From Actinomycetes bacterium (GTDB taxonomy: Bacteria; Actinomycetota; Acidimicrobiia; Acidimicrobiales; UBA8190): a DNA stretch of 35,928 bases. This document shows, in pieces, positions 1 through 11,715 of this stretch. The position numbers and the translations under genes were made by a program. The notes beneath the pieces are model-generated. The model worked only from the letters and a program-made list of their open reading frames with translations. It was not told the DNA's origin and did no database searches. The stretch lies in assembly GCA_021826725.1 (NCBI GenBank), contig JAKAYQ010000010.1, positions 1-35,928 on the forward strand, given 5' to 3'. The stretch's first letter is position 1. Each line of letters opens with the position of its first letter.

Positions 1-75
1 CACCGCGAAGGCAGCAGAAGACCTGCCCTTGCCTTCTCCGGTGTTCACAAGGACGATCGATTGGGCGCGCACCAT
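1..75 (-). CDS. cobO: Cob(I)yrinic acid a,c-diamide adenosyltransferase (CobO/BtuR), N-terminal fragment; continues off the left edge
   Basis: Reverse complement of 75..1 translates as MVRAQSIVLVNTGEGKGRSSAAFAV, matching the CobO P-loop region (xTGxGKGKSxAAFG). It is divergent from a B12 operon. Confidence 0.72.
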   Translation of the reverse strand, partial: MVRAQSIVLVNTGEGKGRSSAAFAV

Positions 76-189
76 GTGTGGCGCACGGTACTCACCAGCT
101 AAAGCCGCGGCAAGCGACCGGGTTGGGATCCGGCGCCGGGCGGCCCCGCCCCGACACGACACCGCGCCGCTCCGGCACGACGCAGGACC

Positions 190-380
190 GGACGAGGCGC
201 GGTACAGTGCGATCCGTAGCGCAGGGAACCCGGTGCGAGTCCGGGGCTGTCCCGCAACTGTGACCGGGGAGCCGACCCCACTGCTGGCCACGGCCCGATA
301 TGGGTGGGAAGGCCGGGGAAGGCGACGATCCGGGAGCCAGGAGACCTGCCTGCCCGAGAGATCGCTCGGACCACGCGAGG
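190..380 (+). promoter_or_regulatory. Cobalamin (AdoCbl) riboswitch
   Basis: Contains gcagggaacccggtgcgagtccggggctgtcccgcaactgtgaccgggga and the B12-box-like agccaggagacctgcc (335-350), then ccacgcgagga. It lies directly upstream of the cbiZ start at 387. Confidence 0.93.
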
Positions 381-386
381 ACGACC

Positions 387-1010
387 ATGGCGTTCGACAT
401 TCGTTGGAGGCGCGAAGCCGGCCGGAACCTGCCCGTGTTGGTGTGGCAGTGGCGCGAGCCGATGCGCACCATCGCCAGCGGCCCCCACAACGGCGGCATC
501 GGCCTGCGCCGGTGGGTCGTGAACGCCCAGGTTCCCCCCGCCTACGCTCGGCGCGACCCCGACCACCACCTGGGCAAGCTCGGCGTGTCCCTGGGACTTC
601 CCGGCCGGGGGGTGGGGATGCTGACGGCGGCCGACGTCCAGCACTACCGCTCGACCGTCGACGACGGCGTCGAGGTCGTCGCCACCGTCGGCCTGAGCCG
701 CCCGATCTCGGCCGCCGCCCCCGACGATCCACGGGCGCCCAGTCTGGCCGGCACCATCAACGTGGTAGCCGTCGTTCCCCAGCGCCTGTCGGACGCCGCC
801 CTGGTGAACGCCGTCGTCACGATGACCGAAGCGAAGGTGCAGGCACTGCGCGATGCCGGGGTTCCCGGGACCGGGACGGCTACCGACGCGGTGTGCGTCG
901 TCTGCCCTGACGACGGGCCGATCGTGGACTACGCGGGCCCCCGTTCGCGCTGGGGGGCGCGGCTGGCCCGCGCCATGCACGGCGCGGTGCTGGCCGGCGC
1001 GGCGCCGTGA
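387..1010 (+). CDS. cbiZ: Adenosylcobinamide amidohydrolase, CbiZ family
   Basis: [39 protein letters not shown]...[30 protein letters not shown] has CbiZ-like architecture (TDAV motif, YAG...G tail). First gene after the B12 riboswitch. Confidence 0.82.
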   Translation: MAFDIRWRREAGRNLPVLVWQWREPMRTIASGPHNGGIGLRRWVVNAQVPPAYARRDPDHHLGKLGVSLGLPGRGVGMLTAADVQHYRSTVDDGVEVVATVGLSRPISAAAPDDPRAPSLAGTINVVAVVPQRLSDAALVNAVVTMTEAKVQALRDAGVPGTGTATDAVCVVCPDDGPIVDYAGPRSRWGARLARAMHGAVLAGAAP

Positions 1011-1600
1011 TCACCTTGGTGCTCGGGGGTGCCCGCTCGGGTAAGTCCACTGTGGCCGAACGCCTGGCCGCGGGTACCGGGCTGCCCGTCAGCTACCTGG
1101 CCACCGGAGCGGCCTCGGACCCCGACATGGCCGAACGGATCGCGGTGCATCGGGCCCGGCGGCCCGCCGGGTGGTCGACGGTCGAGTGCGGCACCGATCT
1201 GGCCGCCACCCTGACCCTGGTGCGGGGCACTGCGCTCGTCGATGCACTGGGCACGTGGCTGGCGCGCGCGCAGGACTTCGATGTCGATACCGGTGAGCTG
1301 TGCCGAGCGCTTGGAGCCCGCACCGATCCGACCATCGTGGTGTCCGAGGAGGTGGGGATGGGGGTCCATCCGGCGAGCGCGGCTGGCCGCCGGTTCCGCG
1401 ACGCGCTCGGCGCACTCAACCAGGCGGTCGCCGCCGTCGCCGACCAGGTGCTGTTGGTCGTGGCCGGACGCGTGCTCGCCATGCAGGCGTCACTGCCGGC
1501 GGCTGGCAGCCCGGCGAGCGACCCTCCGCGCACCACGGCAGGAGCCACCGCGACCCACGCGGCGAACGACTCTCCGGGCACCACGGCGCAGCATGTCTAG
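1007..1600 (+). CDS. cobU: Bifunctional adenosylcobinamide kinase / adenosylcobinamide-phosphate guanylyltransferase
   Basis: N-terminal [21 protein letters not shown] (CobU P-loop), [11 protein letters not shown] motif and [16 protein letters not shown] start overlaps the cbiZ stop (GTGA). Confidence 0.95.
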   Translation: MITLVLGGARSGKSTVAERLAAGTGLPVSYLATGAASDPDMAERIAVHRARRPAGWSTVECGTDLAATLTLVRGTALVDALGTWLARAQDFDVDTGELCRALGARTDPTIVVSEEVGMGVHPASAAGRRFRDALGALNQAVAAVADQVLLVVAGRVLAMQASLPAAGSPASDPPRTTAGATATHAANDSPGTTAQHV

Positions 1601-1614
1601 CGGGGTAGCAGCGC

Positions 1615-2490
1615 ATGCGTAGGGCGCTGGCCTTCCTGACGCCGATCGGTGGCGCTCGACCACCGGCGCCAGGCGCGCTCGCGTGGTTCGGCCCGATCGG
1701 CGCGCTCATCGGGCTCGCGCTCGGAGCGGTGTGGTGGGGCGCCGCGCACCTGTGGCCTCCTCCGGTGGCTGCCGCCGTAGTGGTCGCCGCCGATCTGGCC
1801 GTCACCGGTCTGCTGCACCTCGACGGCCTCGTCGACGCGGCCGACGGGCTCCTCCCGCACCTGAGCCGCAAGCAGCGGCTGGCGGTGATGCGCCAGCCCG
1901 ATGCCGGGGCGTTCGGCGTCGGAGTCGCCATCGCGGTGCTGCTCTTGCGGTGGGCGGCGCTGGCATCCCTACGCCCAGCCCCCCTGCTCCTGGCCGCCTT
2001 GTGGTGCCTGTCCCGAGCGGCGATGGCCGTCACCGCCGCTCGGCTGCCGTACGCGCGTGCCGACGGCGGGCTGGCGAGCGCCTTCCTGGCAGGCCTGAAG
2101 CCTGGGGCTGGGACCGGGAGCGGAGCCGACTGTGGCGCTGGGAGCGGAGCCGAAGGCGGGACCGGGACGGGGAGCGATGCCGACGTCGGGGCCCTGCCGG
2201 GGAGCGGGGCTGGGACCGGCACCGGGGTGGTCTCGAACACCAGCCACCGGCGGCACCCGGCGGTGGTGGCCTGGGGCCGGTTCCTCGCGATGGTCGGTGC
2301 CGCAGCAGCTCTTGCCGCGTCGTGGTCGCTGCCGGCGGGACCCGTGGCGGTGGCGGTGGCCGCCCTGGCGTTCGCCGCCGTGGTGTGGCTGGCGATGCGG
2401 CGCGTCGGCGGGTTCACCGGGGACGTCCTCGGTGCCGCCGGGCTGGTAGCCGAGAGCGTGGGCCTCATCACCGCGGTCGCCCGATGGTGA
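1615..2490 (+). CDS. cobS: Adenosylcobinamide-GDP ribazoletransferase (cobalamin synthase)
   Basis: MRRALAFLTPIGG, HLDGLVDAADGLL and MRQPDAGAFGVG are CobS motifs. Carries a Gly/Ala/Thr-rich internal insertion. Confidence 0.94.
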   Translation: MRRALAFLTPIGGARPPAPGALAWFGPIGALIGLALGAVWWGAAHLWPPPVAAAVVVAADLAVTGLLHLDGLVDAADGLLPHLSRKQRLAVMRQPDAGAFGVGVAIAVLLLRWAALASLRPAPLLLAALWCLSRAAMAVTAARLPYARADGGLASAFLAGLKPGAGTGSGADCGAGSGAEGGTGTGSDADVGALPGSGAGTGTGVVSNTSHRRHPAVVAWGRFLAMVGAAAALAASWSLPAGPVAVAVAALAFAAVVWLAMRRVGGFTGDVLGAAGLVAESVGLITAVARW

Positions 2491-3422
2491 TCCAGGGCCG
2501 CCGGTCCATCCCCGGCACAGCCCGGCGGCGGGCGCTGGCGACAGCGGCGGGGATCGTCGCCGACATGGCGCTCGGCGAACCGGCGGTGCGGCCGCACCCG
2601 GTCGCCGCCTTCGGGTCGCTCATGCGAGCGGTCGAGCGGCGCGCCTACCGGGACCAGCGGACGGCCGGCGTCGTGCACGCAGCAGTCGGCGCGACAACCG
2701 GGGCGGCGGCCGGGTTCGCGTTGGGCTCCACCACCTTGTCCACGTATGTCGCGGTTGCCGGCCGAGCCCTCCGGCACGCCGCGCTCGACGTCGGCCAGGC
2801 GCTGGGGAGCGGGGACCTCGACGCCGCCCGCGCCCTGCTGCCGGCGCTGGTCGGGCGGGACGCGACGGGCCTCGATGCCGGAGAGATCGCGCGAGCCGTC
2901 GTCGAGTCCGTGGCCGAGAACTCGGTGGACGCGGTGGTCGCCCCAGCCCTGTGGGGAGCGGCACTCGGCGGACCGGGCGCACTCGGCTACCGGGCGGTCA
3001 ACACCATGGATGCCTCGGTCGGGCACCGCAACCCTCGCTACCTGCGATACGGCTGGGCCAGCGCGCGGTTGGACGACGCCGCCAACCTGGTACCGGCCCG
3101 GGTCACCGCAGCCCTCGTCGCCGCGGTCCGCCCGGCGTCGGCCCGGGCCGTGTGGCGAGCAGTCCGCGTCGACGCCCCGGCGCATCCCTCGCCCAACGCC
3201 GGGGTGGCGGAAGCCGCGTTCGCCGCCGCGCTCGGCCTTTGTCTCGGCGGGGTGAACCGCTACGGCGACCGGGTCGACCACCGCCCGGCACTCGGAACAG
3301 GCCGGGCACCCGACGCCGACGACATCGTCCGGGCCGTCCGGCTGTCGCACGACGTCACCACCGCCCTGGTCGCAGCCCTGGTGCTTGCAGGAGCAGCCGG
3401 CGCGACAGGAGCAGCCAGATGA
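2484..3422 (+). CDS. cbiB: Adenosylcobinamide-phosphate synthase (CbiB/CobD)
   Basis: Motifs HPVAAFGSLM, VVESVAENSVDAVVAPALWGA, NTMDASVGHRNPRYLRYGWASARLDDAANLVPARVTA. Start overlaps the cobS stop (ATGGTGA). Confidence 0.95.
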   Translation: MVIQGRRSIPGTARRRALATAAGIVADMALGEPAVRPHPVAAFGSLMRAVERRAYRDQRTAGVVHAAVGATTGAAAGFALGSTTLSTYVAVAGRALRHAALDVGQALGSGDLDAARALLPALVGRDATGLDAGEIARAVVESVAENSVDAVVAPALWGAALGGPGALGYRAVNTMDASVGHRNPRYLRYGWASARLDDAANLVPARVTAALVAAVRPASARAVWRAVRVDAPAHPSPNAGVAEAAFAAALGLCLGGVNRYGDRVDHRPALGTGRAPDADDIVRAVRLSHDVTTALVAALVLAGAAGATGAAR

Positions 3423-4513
3423 GCCGGATGAGCATCCCGCGCGCGACCACGCGGCCCACTTCCCCGGCCACCACGGATCCCGGCCCGCCCGCCGGGTCAT
3501 GGCAGGCGACGGTGCCGCCCCCGGCACGCCACGGCGGGGACGGCGCCCGCGTGGCCGCTGCCCTCGGTCTCGATCCGGCAGACGTGCTCGACCTGTCGGC
3601 GTCGGTCAACCCGCTCGCACCCGATGTCGCCGTCGTCGCCGCCAGGCATCTCCAAAGCCTGCGGCGCTACCCGGACCCCACCGCTGCCGGCGATGCCCTG
3701 GCCGAGGTGATCGGGGTGGACCGTTCCCGGCTGCTGCTCACCAACGGCGGCGCCGAAGCCATCGCTCTGGTGGCCGCGGAGATCGGCGGGCACGTCGACG
3801 AGCCCGAGTTCGCGCTGCACCCACGCCGCGGCGCTCCACGCTGGCGGTCCAACCCCCACAACCCGACCGGCCTGCTCGCGCCGGCCGGCGAGCACGCGGC
3901 GGTGTGGGACGAAGCCTTCTACCCGCTGGCCACCGGCACCTGGACCCGGGGCGACCCGGACGCGGTGGTGGTCGGCTCGCTCACCAAGCTCCTGGCATGC
4001 CCCGGGCTGCGCCTGGGCTACGTCCTGGCCGACCCCGATCTGGTCGACCGCCTGCGTCGCCGGCAGCCGGGTTGGTCGGTGAGCGGCCTGGCCGCGGCGG
4101 CGCTTCCCGAGCTGCTCGCCACCGCCGACCTCCCCGGCTGGTCGGCCGGCATCGCCGAGCTGCGGGCCGAGCTGGCAGCGCTGCTCCACGCCCACGGGCT
4201 CGAGCCACTGGCGTCGGACGCGAACTTCGTGCTGTGCCGCCGGGCCACGGGCCTGCGCACCCGGCTCATTCCGCACGGCGTCGTCGTACGCGACTGCGCG
4301 ACGTTCGGCCTGCCCGACCACGCCAGGGTGGCGGTACCTGATGCGACCGGACTCGAACGCCTCCGCACCGCGCTCGAGCGGAGCGCTCCGCCAGGGACCG
4401 CACCGGTGCGGCGCTCGGTCCTGGCCACCGGCACCCGATCCGACGATCAGCCGGCCGTCACGACCGGTCCCGGCACGCCGCCGGGCTCGCGACCCGGACA
4501 GCACGGGCCGTGA
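3419..4513 (+). CDS. cobC: Class I/II PLP aminotransferase family, threonine-phosphate decarboxylase-like (CobC/CobD)
   Basis: HGGDGARVAAALGL...DLSASVNPLAP, SNPHNPTG, and PLP-lysine motif VVGSLTKLLACPGLRLGY. ATGA overlap with cbiB. Confidence 0.88.
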   Translation: MSRMSIPRATTRPTSPATTDPGPPAGSWQATVPPPARHGGDGARVAAALGLDPADVLDLSASVNPLAPDVAVVAARHLQSLRRYPDPTAAGDALAEVIGVDRSRLLLTNGGAEAIALVAAEIGGHVDEPEFALHPRRGAPRWRSNPHNPTGLLAPAGEHAAVWDEAFYPLATGTWTRGDPDAVVVGSLTKLLACPGLRLGYVLADPDLVDRLRRRQPGWSVSGLAAAALPELLATADLPGWSAGIAELRAELAALLHAHGLEPLASDANFVLCRRATGLRTRLIPHGVVVRDCATFGLPDHARVAVPDATGLERLRTALERSAPPGTAPVRRSVLATGTRSDDQPAVTTGPGTPPGSRPGQHGP

Positions 4514-6009
4514 AGGGCGGCCTGATGGTGTGCGGCACCGCCAGCGACGTCGGCAAGAGCCACGTCGTCACCGGCCTGTGCCGCCTGCTGGCCCGACGCG
4601 GCGTGCGGGTGGCGCCGTTCAAGGCGCAGAACATGGCCCTCAACTCGTACGTGACCCCGTCCGGGCACGAGATCGGGCGCGCCCAGGGAATCCAGGCCGT
4701 CGCCGCGGGGGTGGAGCCCGAGGTGGCGATGAACCCCATCCTGTTGAAGCCCACGGGTGAGCGGACCAGCCAGGTGGTGGTGCGCGGCGAGCCGGCAGGG
4801 CACCTCGACGCGCTGGAGTACCACGCCCGCAAGCCGGAGCTTCTGGGCACCGTGCTCGGCGCCTTGGCTGACCTCCGGGAGCGGTTCGACGTGGTGATCG
4901 TCGAAGGCGCCGGCAGCCCGGCGGAGATCAACCTGCTCGACCACGACATCGTCAACCTGCGCCTGGCCGCCGAAGCCGACCTGCCGGCGCTCGTCGTCGG
5001 CGACATCGATCGCGGCGGCGTGTTCGCCGCCCTCTACGGAACGGTCGCGCTGCTTCCCGACCGCTACCGCCGGCTGGTGCGGGGCTTCGTGATCAACAAA
5101 TTCCGCGGCGACCCCGCGCTGCTGGGCGACGGCCTCGCCGAACTGCAGCGACGCTGCGGGGTGCCGACCCTGGGCGTGCTCCCCTTCGTGCACGACGTCG
5201 CCCTCGACGCCGAGGACTCCCTGGCCCTCGGCGGCCTGCGGCCGCGTGCCACCGGCGCTCCCGTGGCCGACTCGATCGACGTGGCCGCGGTCCGACTTCC
5301 CCGGATCGCCAACTTCACCGATCTCGACGCCCTGGCCGTCGAGCCCGGTGTCACCGTCCGCCTGGTGGACGACCCCGGCGGCCTGGGCGACCCGGACCTG
5401 CTCATCCTGCCGGGCAGCAAGGCCACCGTCACGGACCTCGACTGGCTGCGGGGCCGGGGCTTCGACCGGGCCGTCGACGCCTGCAGGCAGGCCGGCACCA
5501 CCATTCTCGGGCTGTGCGCCGGCTACCAGATGCTCGGGCACCGGATCGTCGACGAGGTCGAATCCGGGCGCGGGGCGGTCGCCGGGCTCGGCCTGCTCGA
5601 CGTGGACACCGTGTTCGACCTCGCCAAGATCACGCGCCAGCGCCGGGGCACGGCCCTCGGGCAGCGGGTGTCGGGGTACGAGATCCACCACGGGCGAACC
5701 CGCTGCGGCCCGGGCGCGCAGCCCTGGATCACGCTCGACGACGCCGTCGGCGCCGACGACGAGGGGGCCCGTGCTCCTGACGACGACGGCGTGCTCGGGA
5801 CCAGCCTGCACGGCCTGTTCGAGGAGGATGCCTTCCGCGCCGCGTTCCTGGCCCGGGTGGCGCACCGGCGGTCCAAGCGTTTCGTGAGCGCCGGAGCATC
5901 GTTCGCGGCTGCCCGCCAGGCCCAGCTCGACCGGCTCGCCGACCTGCTCGAGTCACACCTCGACATGGCCGCCGTCGACCGGATCCTCGCCGAGGGAGCC
6001 CCACGATGA
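4510..6009 (+). CDS. cbiP: Cobyric acid synthase (glutamine-hydrolysing)
   Basis: LMVCGTASDVGKSHVVTGLCRLLARRGVRVAPFKAQNMALNSYVT; GATase motif TILGLCAGYQMLG; EIHHGRT. GTGA overlap with cobC. Confidence 0.97.
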   Translation: MKGGLMVCGTASDVGKSHVVTGLCRLLARRGVRVAPFKAQNMALNSYVTPSGHEIGRAQGIQAVAAGVEPEVAMNPILLKPTGERTSQVVVRGEPAGHLDALEYHARKPELLGTVLGALADLRERFDVVIVEGAGSPAEINLLDHDIVNLRLAAEADLPALVVGDIDRGGVFAALYGTVALLPDRYRRLVRGFVINKFRGDPALLGDGLAELQRRCGVPTLGVLPFVHDVALDAEDSLALGGLRPRATGAPVADSIDVAAVRLPRIANFTDLDALAVEPGVTVRLVDDPGGLGDPDLLILPGSKATVTDLDWLRGRGFDRAVDACRQAGTTILGLCAGYQMLGHRIVDEVESGRGAVAGLGLLDVDTVFDLAKITRQRRGTALGQRVSGYEIHHGRTRCGPGAQPWITLDDAVGADDEGARAPDDDGVLGTSLHGLFEEDAFRAAFLARVAHRRSKRFVSAGASFAAARQAQLDRLADLLESHLDMAAVDRILAEGAPR

Positions 6010-9000
6010 TCCTGCTGCTTTCCAACGCGGACACCGACATCCTGGCGGTGCGCTCCGTGCTCGAAGGCCTGCCCGAGGGCCTCGGCCCGGTCCGGGCCGC
6101 CAATCCGTCCACACTGGCCGGACCCCCGCCGCTCGACGACGTGGACGTGGTCCTGGTCCGCCTGCTCGGCGGGCGGCGGGCGTGGGAGGCGCCCTTCGAC
6201 GAGCTGCGGCGCCGCTGCATCGCCGAGGACATCCCCCTGCTGGCCTTCGCAGGCGAGGCGGCCCCCGACGCCGAGCTGACCGCCCTGTCCACGGCGCCGG
6301 CCGCCACGGTGGCCCAAGCCTTCGAGTACCTGGTGCACGGCGGCCTCGCCAACATCGAGGGGCTGCTGCGGTTTGTGGCCGACACCGTCCTCATGGGTGG
6401 GTTCGGCTTCGATGCCCCCGTGCCGGTACCGGCCACCGGGGTGTTCGGCGACCGCCACCTCGACCCGGGCCGGCCGACCGTGGGCATCGTCTTCTACCGG
6501 GCCCACCTGCTGTCGGGGAACACCGGTTTCGTCGACGACCTGGCCGAGGCGCTGAGCGCCCGCGGGGTGAACGCGCTGCCGGTGTACTGCTATTCGCTCC
6601 GACCCGGCCCCGACGGTGTCGTCGACGCGCTGGACCTCCTGGCCGACGCCGGGGTCGCCGCGGTCGTCACCACCGTGCTGGCCATGGGCTCGGCCGACGG
6701 GGACCAGTGGGACGCGTCGGCGCTCGCCGCCCTCGACGTCCCCGTCGTCCAGGCGGTCACGGCCACCGCGTCCGCCGCCACCTGGGCGCACAGCGCCGCC
6801 GGGCTCGGTCCGCTCGACGTGGCCATGGCGGTGGCCATCCCCGAGTTCGACGGCCGCATCGTGTCGGTGCCCTTCTCCTTCAAGGAGGTGGTCGACGACG
6901 GCGACGAGCTCGGCACTCCCGTCACCGCCTACCGGACGGTTGCCGATCGGGTCGACCGGGTGGCCGGCGTCGCCGCCCGCCTGGCCATGCTCGGGCGGGT
7001 CCCGCCAGCGCAGCGGCGGATCGCCATCGTGCTGTCCGCCTACCCCACCAAGCGCAGCCGGCTGGGCAACGCCGTCGCCCTCGACACCCCGGCCAGCGTC
7101 GTGGCGCTGCTGCACGAGCTGGCCGCGGCGGGCTACCGGGTGGACCGTGTCCCCGACGACGGCGACGCCCTCATGCACGAGCTGGCCGCCGGGTTCCCTG
7201 CCGACCAGGGTTCGGCGGAGGACGCCCCGGCGGCGGGATCCCTGCGCTGGGACGGGGAGGCCTACGCGCGATGCTTTGCCGCCCTGGACCCGGCACTTCG
7301 CGACCAGGTCGTCGGCGCGTGGGGAGACGCGCCCGGGTCAGTGTGGCGCGACGGCGACGACCTGGTGTTCCCGGGGATCGACCTGGGGGGCGTCCTCGTC
7401 GCCGTGCAGCCGCCACGCGGCTTCGGCGAGGACCCGGTGGCCGTCTACCACTCGCCCGACCTGCCACCGACGCACCACTACCTCGCCTTCTACCGCTGGC
7501 TCGACGAGGTATGGGGGGCGCATGCCGTCGTGCACGCCGGCAAGCACGGCACGCTCGAATGGCTGCCGGGCAAGGGGGTGGGCCTGTCGGCGGCCTGCGC
7601 ACCGGACGCCGTGCTCGGGGACCTGCCGCTCGTGTATCCCTTCGTCGTCAACGATCCCGGTGAGGGAACCCAGGCCAAGCGCCGGGCGCACGCGGTGATC
7701 GTCGACCACCTGCTTCCCCCCATGACCCGGGCCGACACGTACGACGACCTGGCCCGGCTCGAGACCCTGCTGGACGAGCACGCCCGCGTCGCCGCGCTCG
7801 ACCCCGACAAGCTCCCGGCCATCCGCGCCCAGGTCTGGGACCTGCTGGTGGAAGCCGAGATCCACCGGGACCTGGGCGTCGCCGACGCCCCGTCCGCCGA
7901 GGCGTTCGACGAGCTGGTCCTGCATGTCGACGGCTACCTCTGCGAGCTCAAGGACGCCCAGATCCGCGGGGGGCTGCACGTCCTGGGCCGCCAGCCTGAG
8001 GGCGAAGCCGAGCTCGACCTGGTGCTCGCCATCACGCGGCTGGCCCAAGGGCAGGTCCCGTCGCTGCGAGCCAGGCTCGACCCCGACGCCGGGCGGGCGG
8101 AGGTCGACCAGGTCGAGGCCGACAACCGGCGCACGCTGGCCGTGCTGCAGGCCGCCGGCTGGCAGACCGCGAGCACCGACCCCACCCTGCGCTGGGTGTG
8201 CGACACGCTGGTCCCCGCCCTCCACCGGACCGGCGACGAGATCGGCGGCGTGCTCCGGGCGCTCTCCGGCCGGCACGTCCCCGCCGGACCGAGCGGCGCC
8301 CCCACCCGCGGCATGGCCCACGTGCTGCCCACCGGGCGCAACTTCTATTCGGTGGACCCGAAGGCGGTGCCCTCCCCGCTGGCCTGGGAGGTGGGCCAGG
8401 CCCTGGCGGATGCCCTGATCGCCCGCCACGTCGCCGACGAAGGTACGGTGCCGGCCTGCGTGGGCTTGGTCGTCTGGGGCACCGCGGCGATGCGCACCAT
8501 GGGCGACGACATCGCCCAAGCCCTGGCGCTCGTGGGTGTGCGACCGTGCTGGCAAGCGGAGTCCGGACGGGTGACCGGCCTGGAGCTGATCGGCGACGAC
8601 GAGCTGGGCCGGCCTCGCGTCGACGTGACGCTGCGGATCTCAGGCTTCTTCCGCGACGCGTTCCCGCACGTGGTCCACCTGCTGGACGACGCGCTGGCGC
8701 TCGCTGGCTTCGACGACGATCCCCGCATCTTCGGCGCCAAGCCCGGCGCCTACGGATCGGGGATCCTTCCCCTGCTCGAGTCGCGCCACTGGCGCTCCGA
8801 CGCCGACCTCGCCGCGGTCTACGAAGCGTGGAGCGGCTGGTCGTACGGGCGGCGCGCCATGGGAGCGCCCGCCGCCGGCGCTATGCGACGGCGGTTCGCG
8901 GCCATTGACGTCGCAGTGAAGAACCAGGACAACCGCGAGCACGACATCTTCGACTCCGACGACTATCTCCAGGACCATGGCGGCATGATCGCCACCGTCC

Positions 9001-9433
9001 GGGCGCTCACCGGCCACCAGCCCAAGGCGTTCTTCGGAGACACCGCCAACCCGGCCCGGCCCCGGGTCCGCACCCTGGCCGAGGAAGCCGCCCGGGTGGT
9101 GCGCACCCGGGTGGTGAACCCCAAGTGGATCGCCGCCATGCAGCGCCACGGGTACAAGGGCGCGTTCGAGATGGCGGCAACGGTCGACTACCTGTTCGGC
9201 TACGACGCCACCGCGCACGTGGTGGAGGACTGGATGTACGAGCGCGTCACCCGCGCCTATGTGGCCGACCCGCAGGTCCGCGCCTTCTTCGCCCGGTCGA
9301 ACCCGTGGGCGTTGCGGTCGATCGCCGAGCGCTTGCTCGAGGCGAACGAGCGAGACCTGTGGGCGGCGTCCGCCGAGGCCCTGGCCACGCTCCGGGCCGC
9401 GCTGCTCGAGGCCGAGGGCTGGGAGGAGTCACG

Positions 9434-9437
<4 letters not shown>
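6006..9437 (+). CDS. cobN: Cobaltochelatase large subunit CobN
   Basis: 1143 aa with CobN/BchH motifs [59 protein letters not shown] and [25 protein letters not shown] overlap with cbiP. Confidence 0.97.
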
Positions 9438-11551
<2,114 letters not shown>

Positions 11552-11715
11552 CGAAACCGACCGACGAGGCCGTCGCCCCGCGACAAGGCCGACCGGCCGG
11601 CGGTCGCCCCGCGACGAGCCCGGGTCGTCCAGACCAGGCCGAGCCAAGCCCCGATGACTGAACCGGACCACCGCTGCCGCAGGGTCGGCGGCCGGCACCA
11701 CACAGGAGGAACCTC

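Noticed and set aside
29-910. Long plus-strand ORF of 293 aa and the matching antisense ORFs (92-499, 99-980)
   Set aside because: Arg/Pro-rich out-of-frame translations typical of high-GC DNA. They overlap the riboswitch and the well-supported cbiZ.
1416-3527. 703-aa minus-strand ORF antisense to cobS/cbiB
   Set aside because: Low-complexity composition and no domain motifs. The plus strand has clear CobS and CbiB signatures.
4447-5865. 472-aa minus-strand ORF, and similar long antisense ORFs over cobN (5523-7178, 7338-8555)
   Set aside because: Antisense shadows of conserved cbiP/cobN codons in a high-GC genome; no recognisable protein family.
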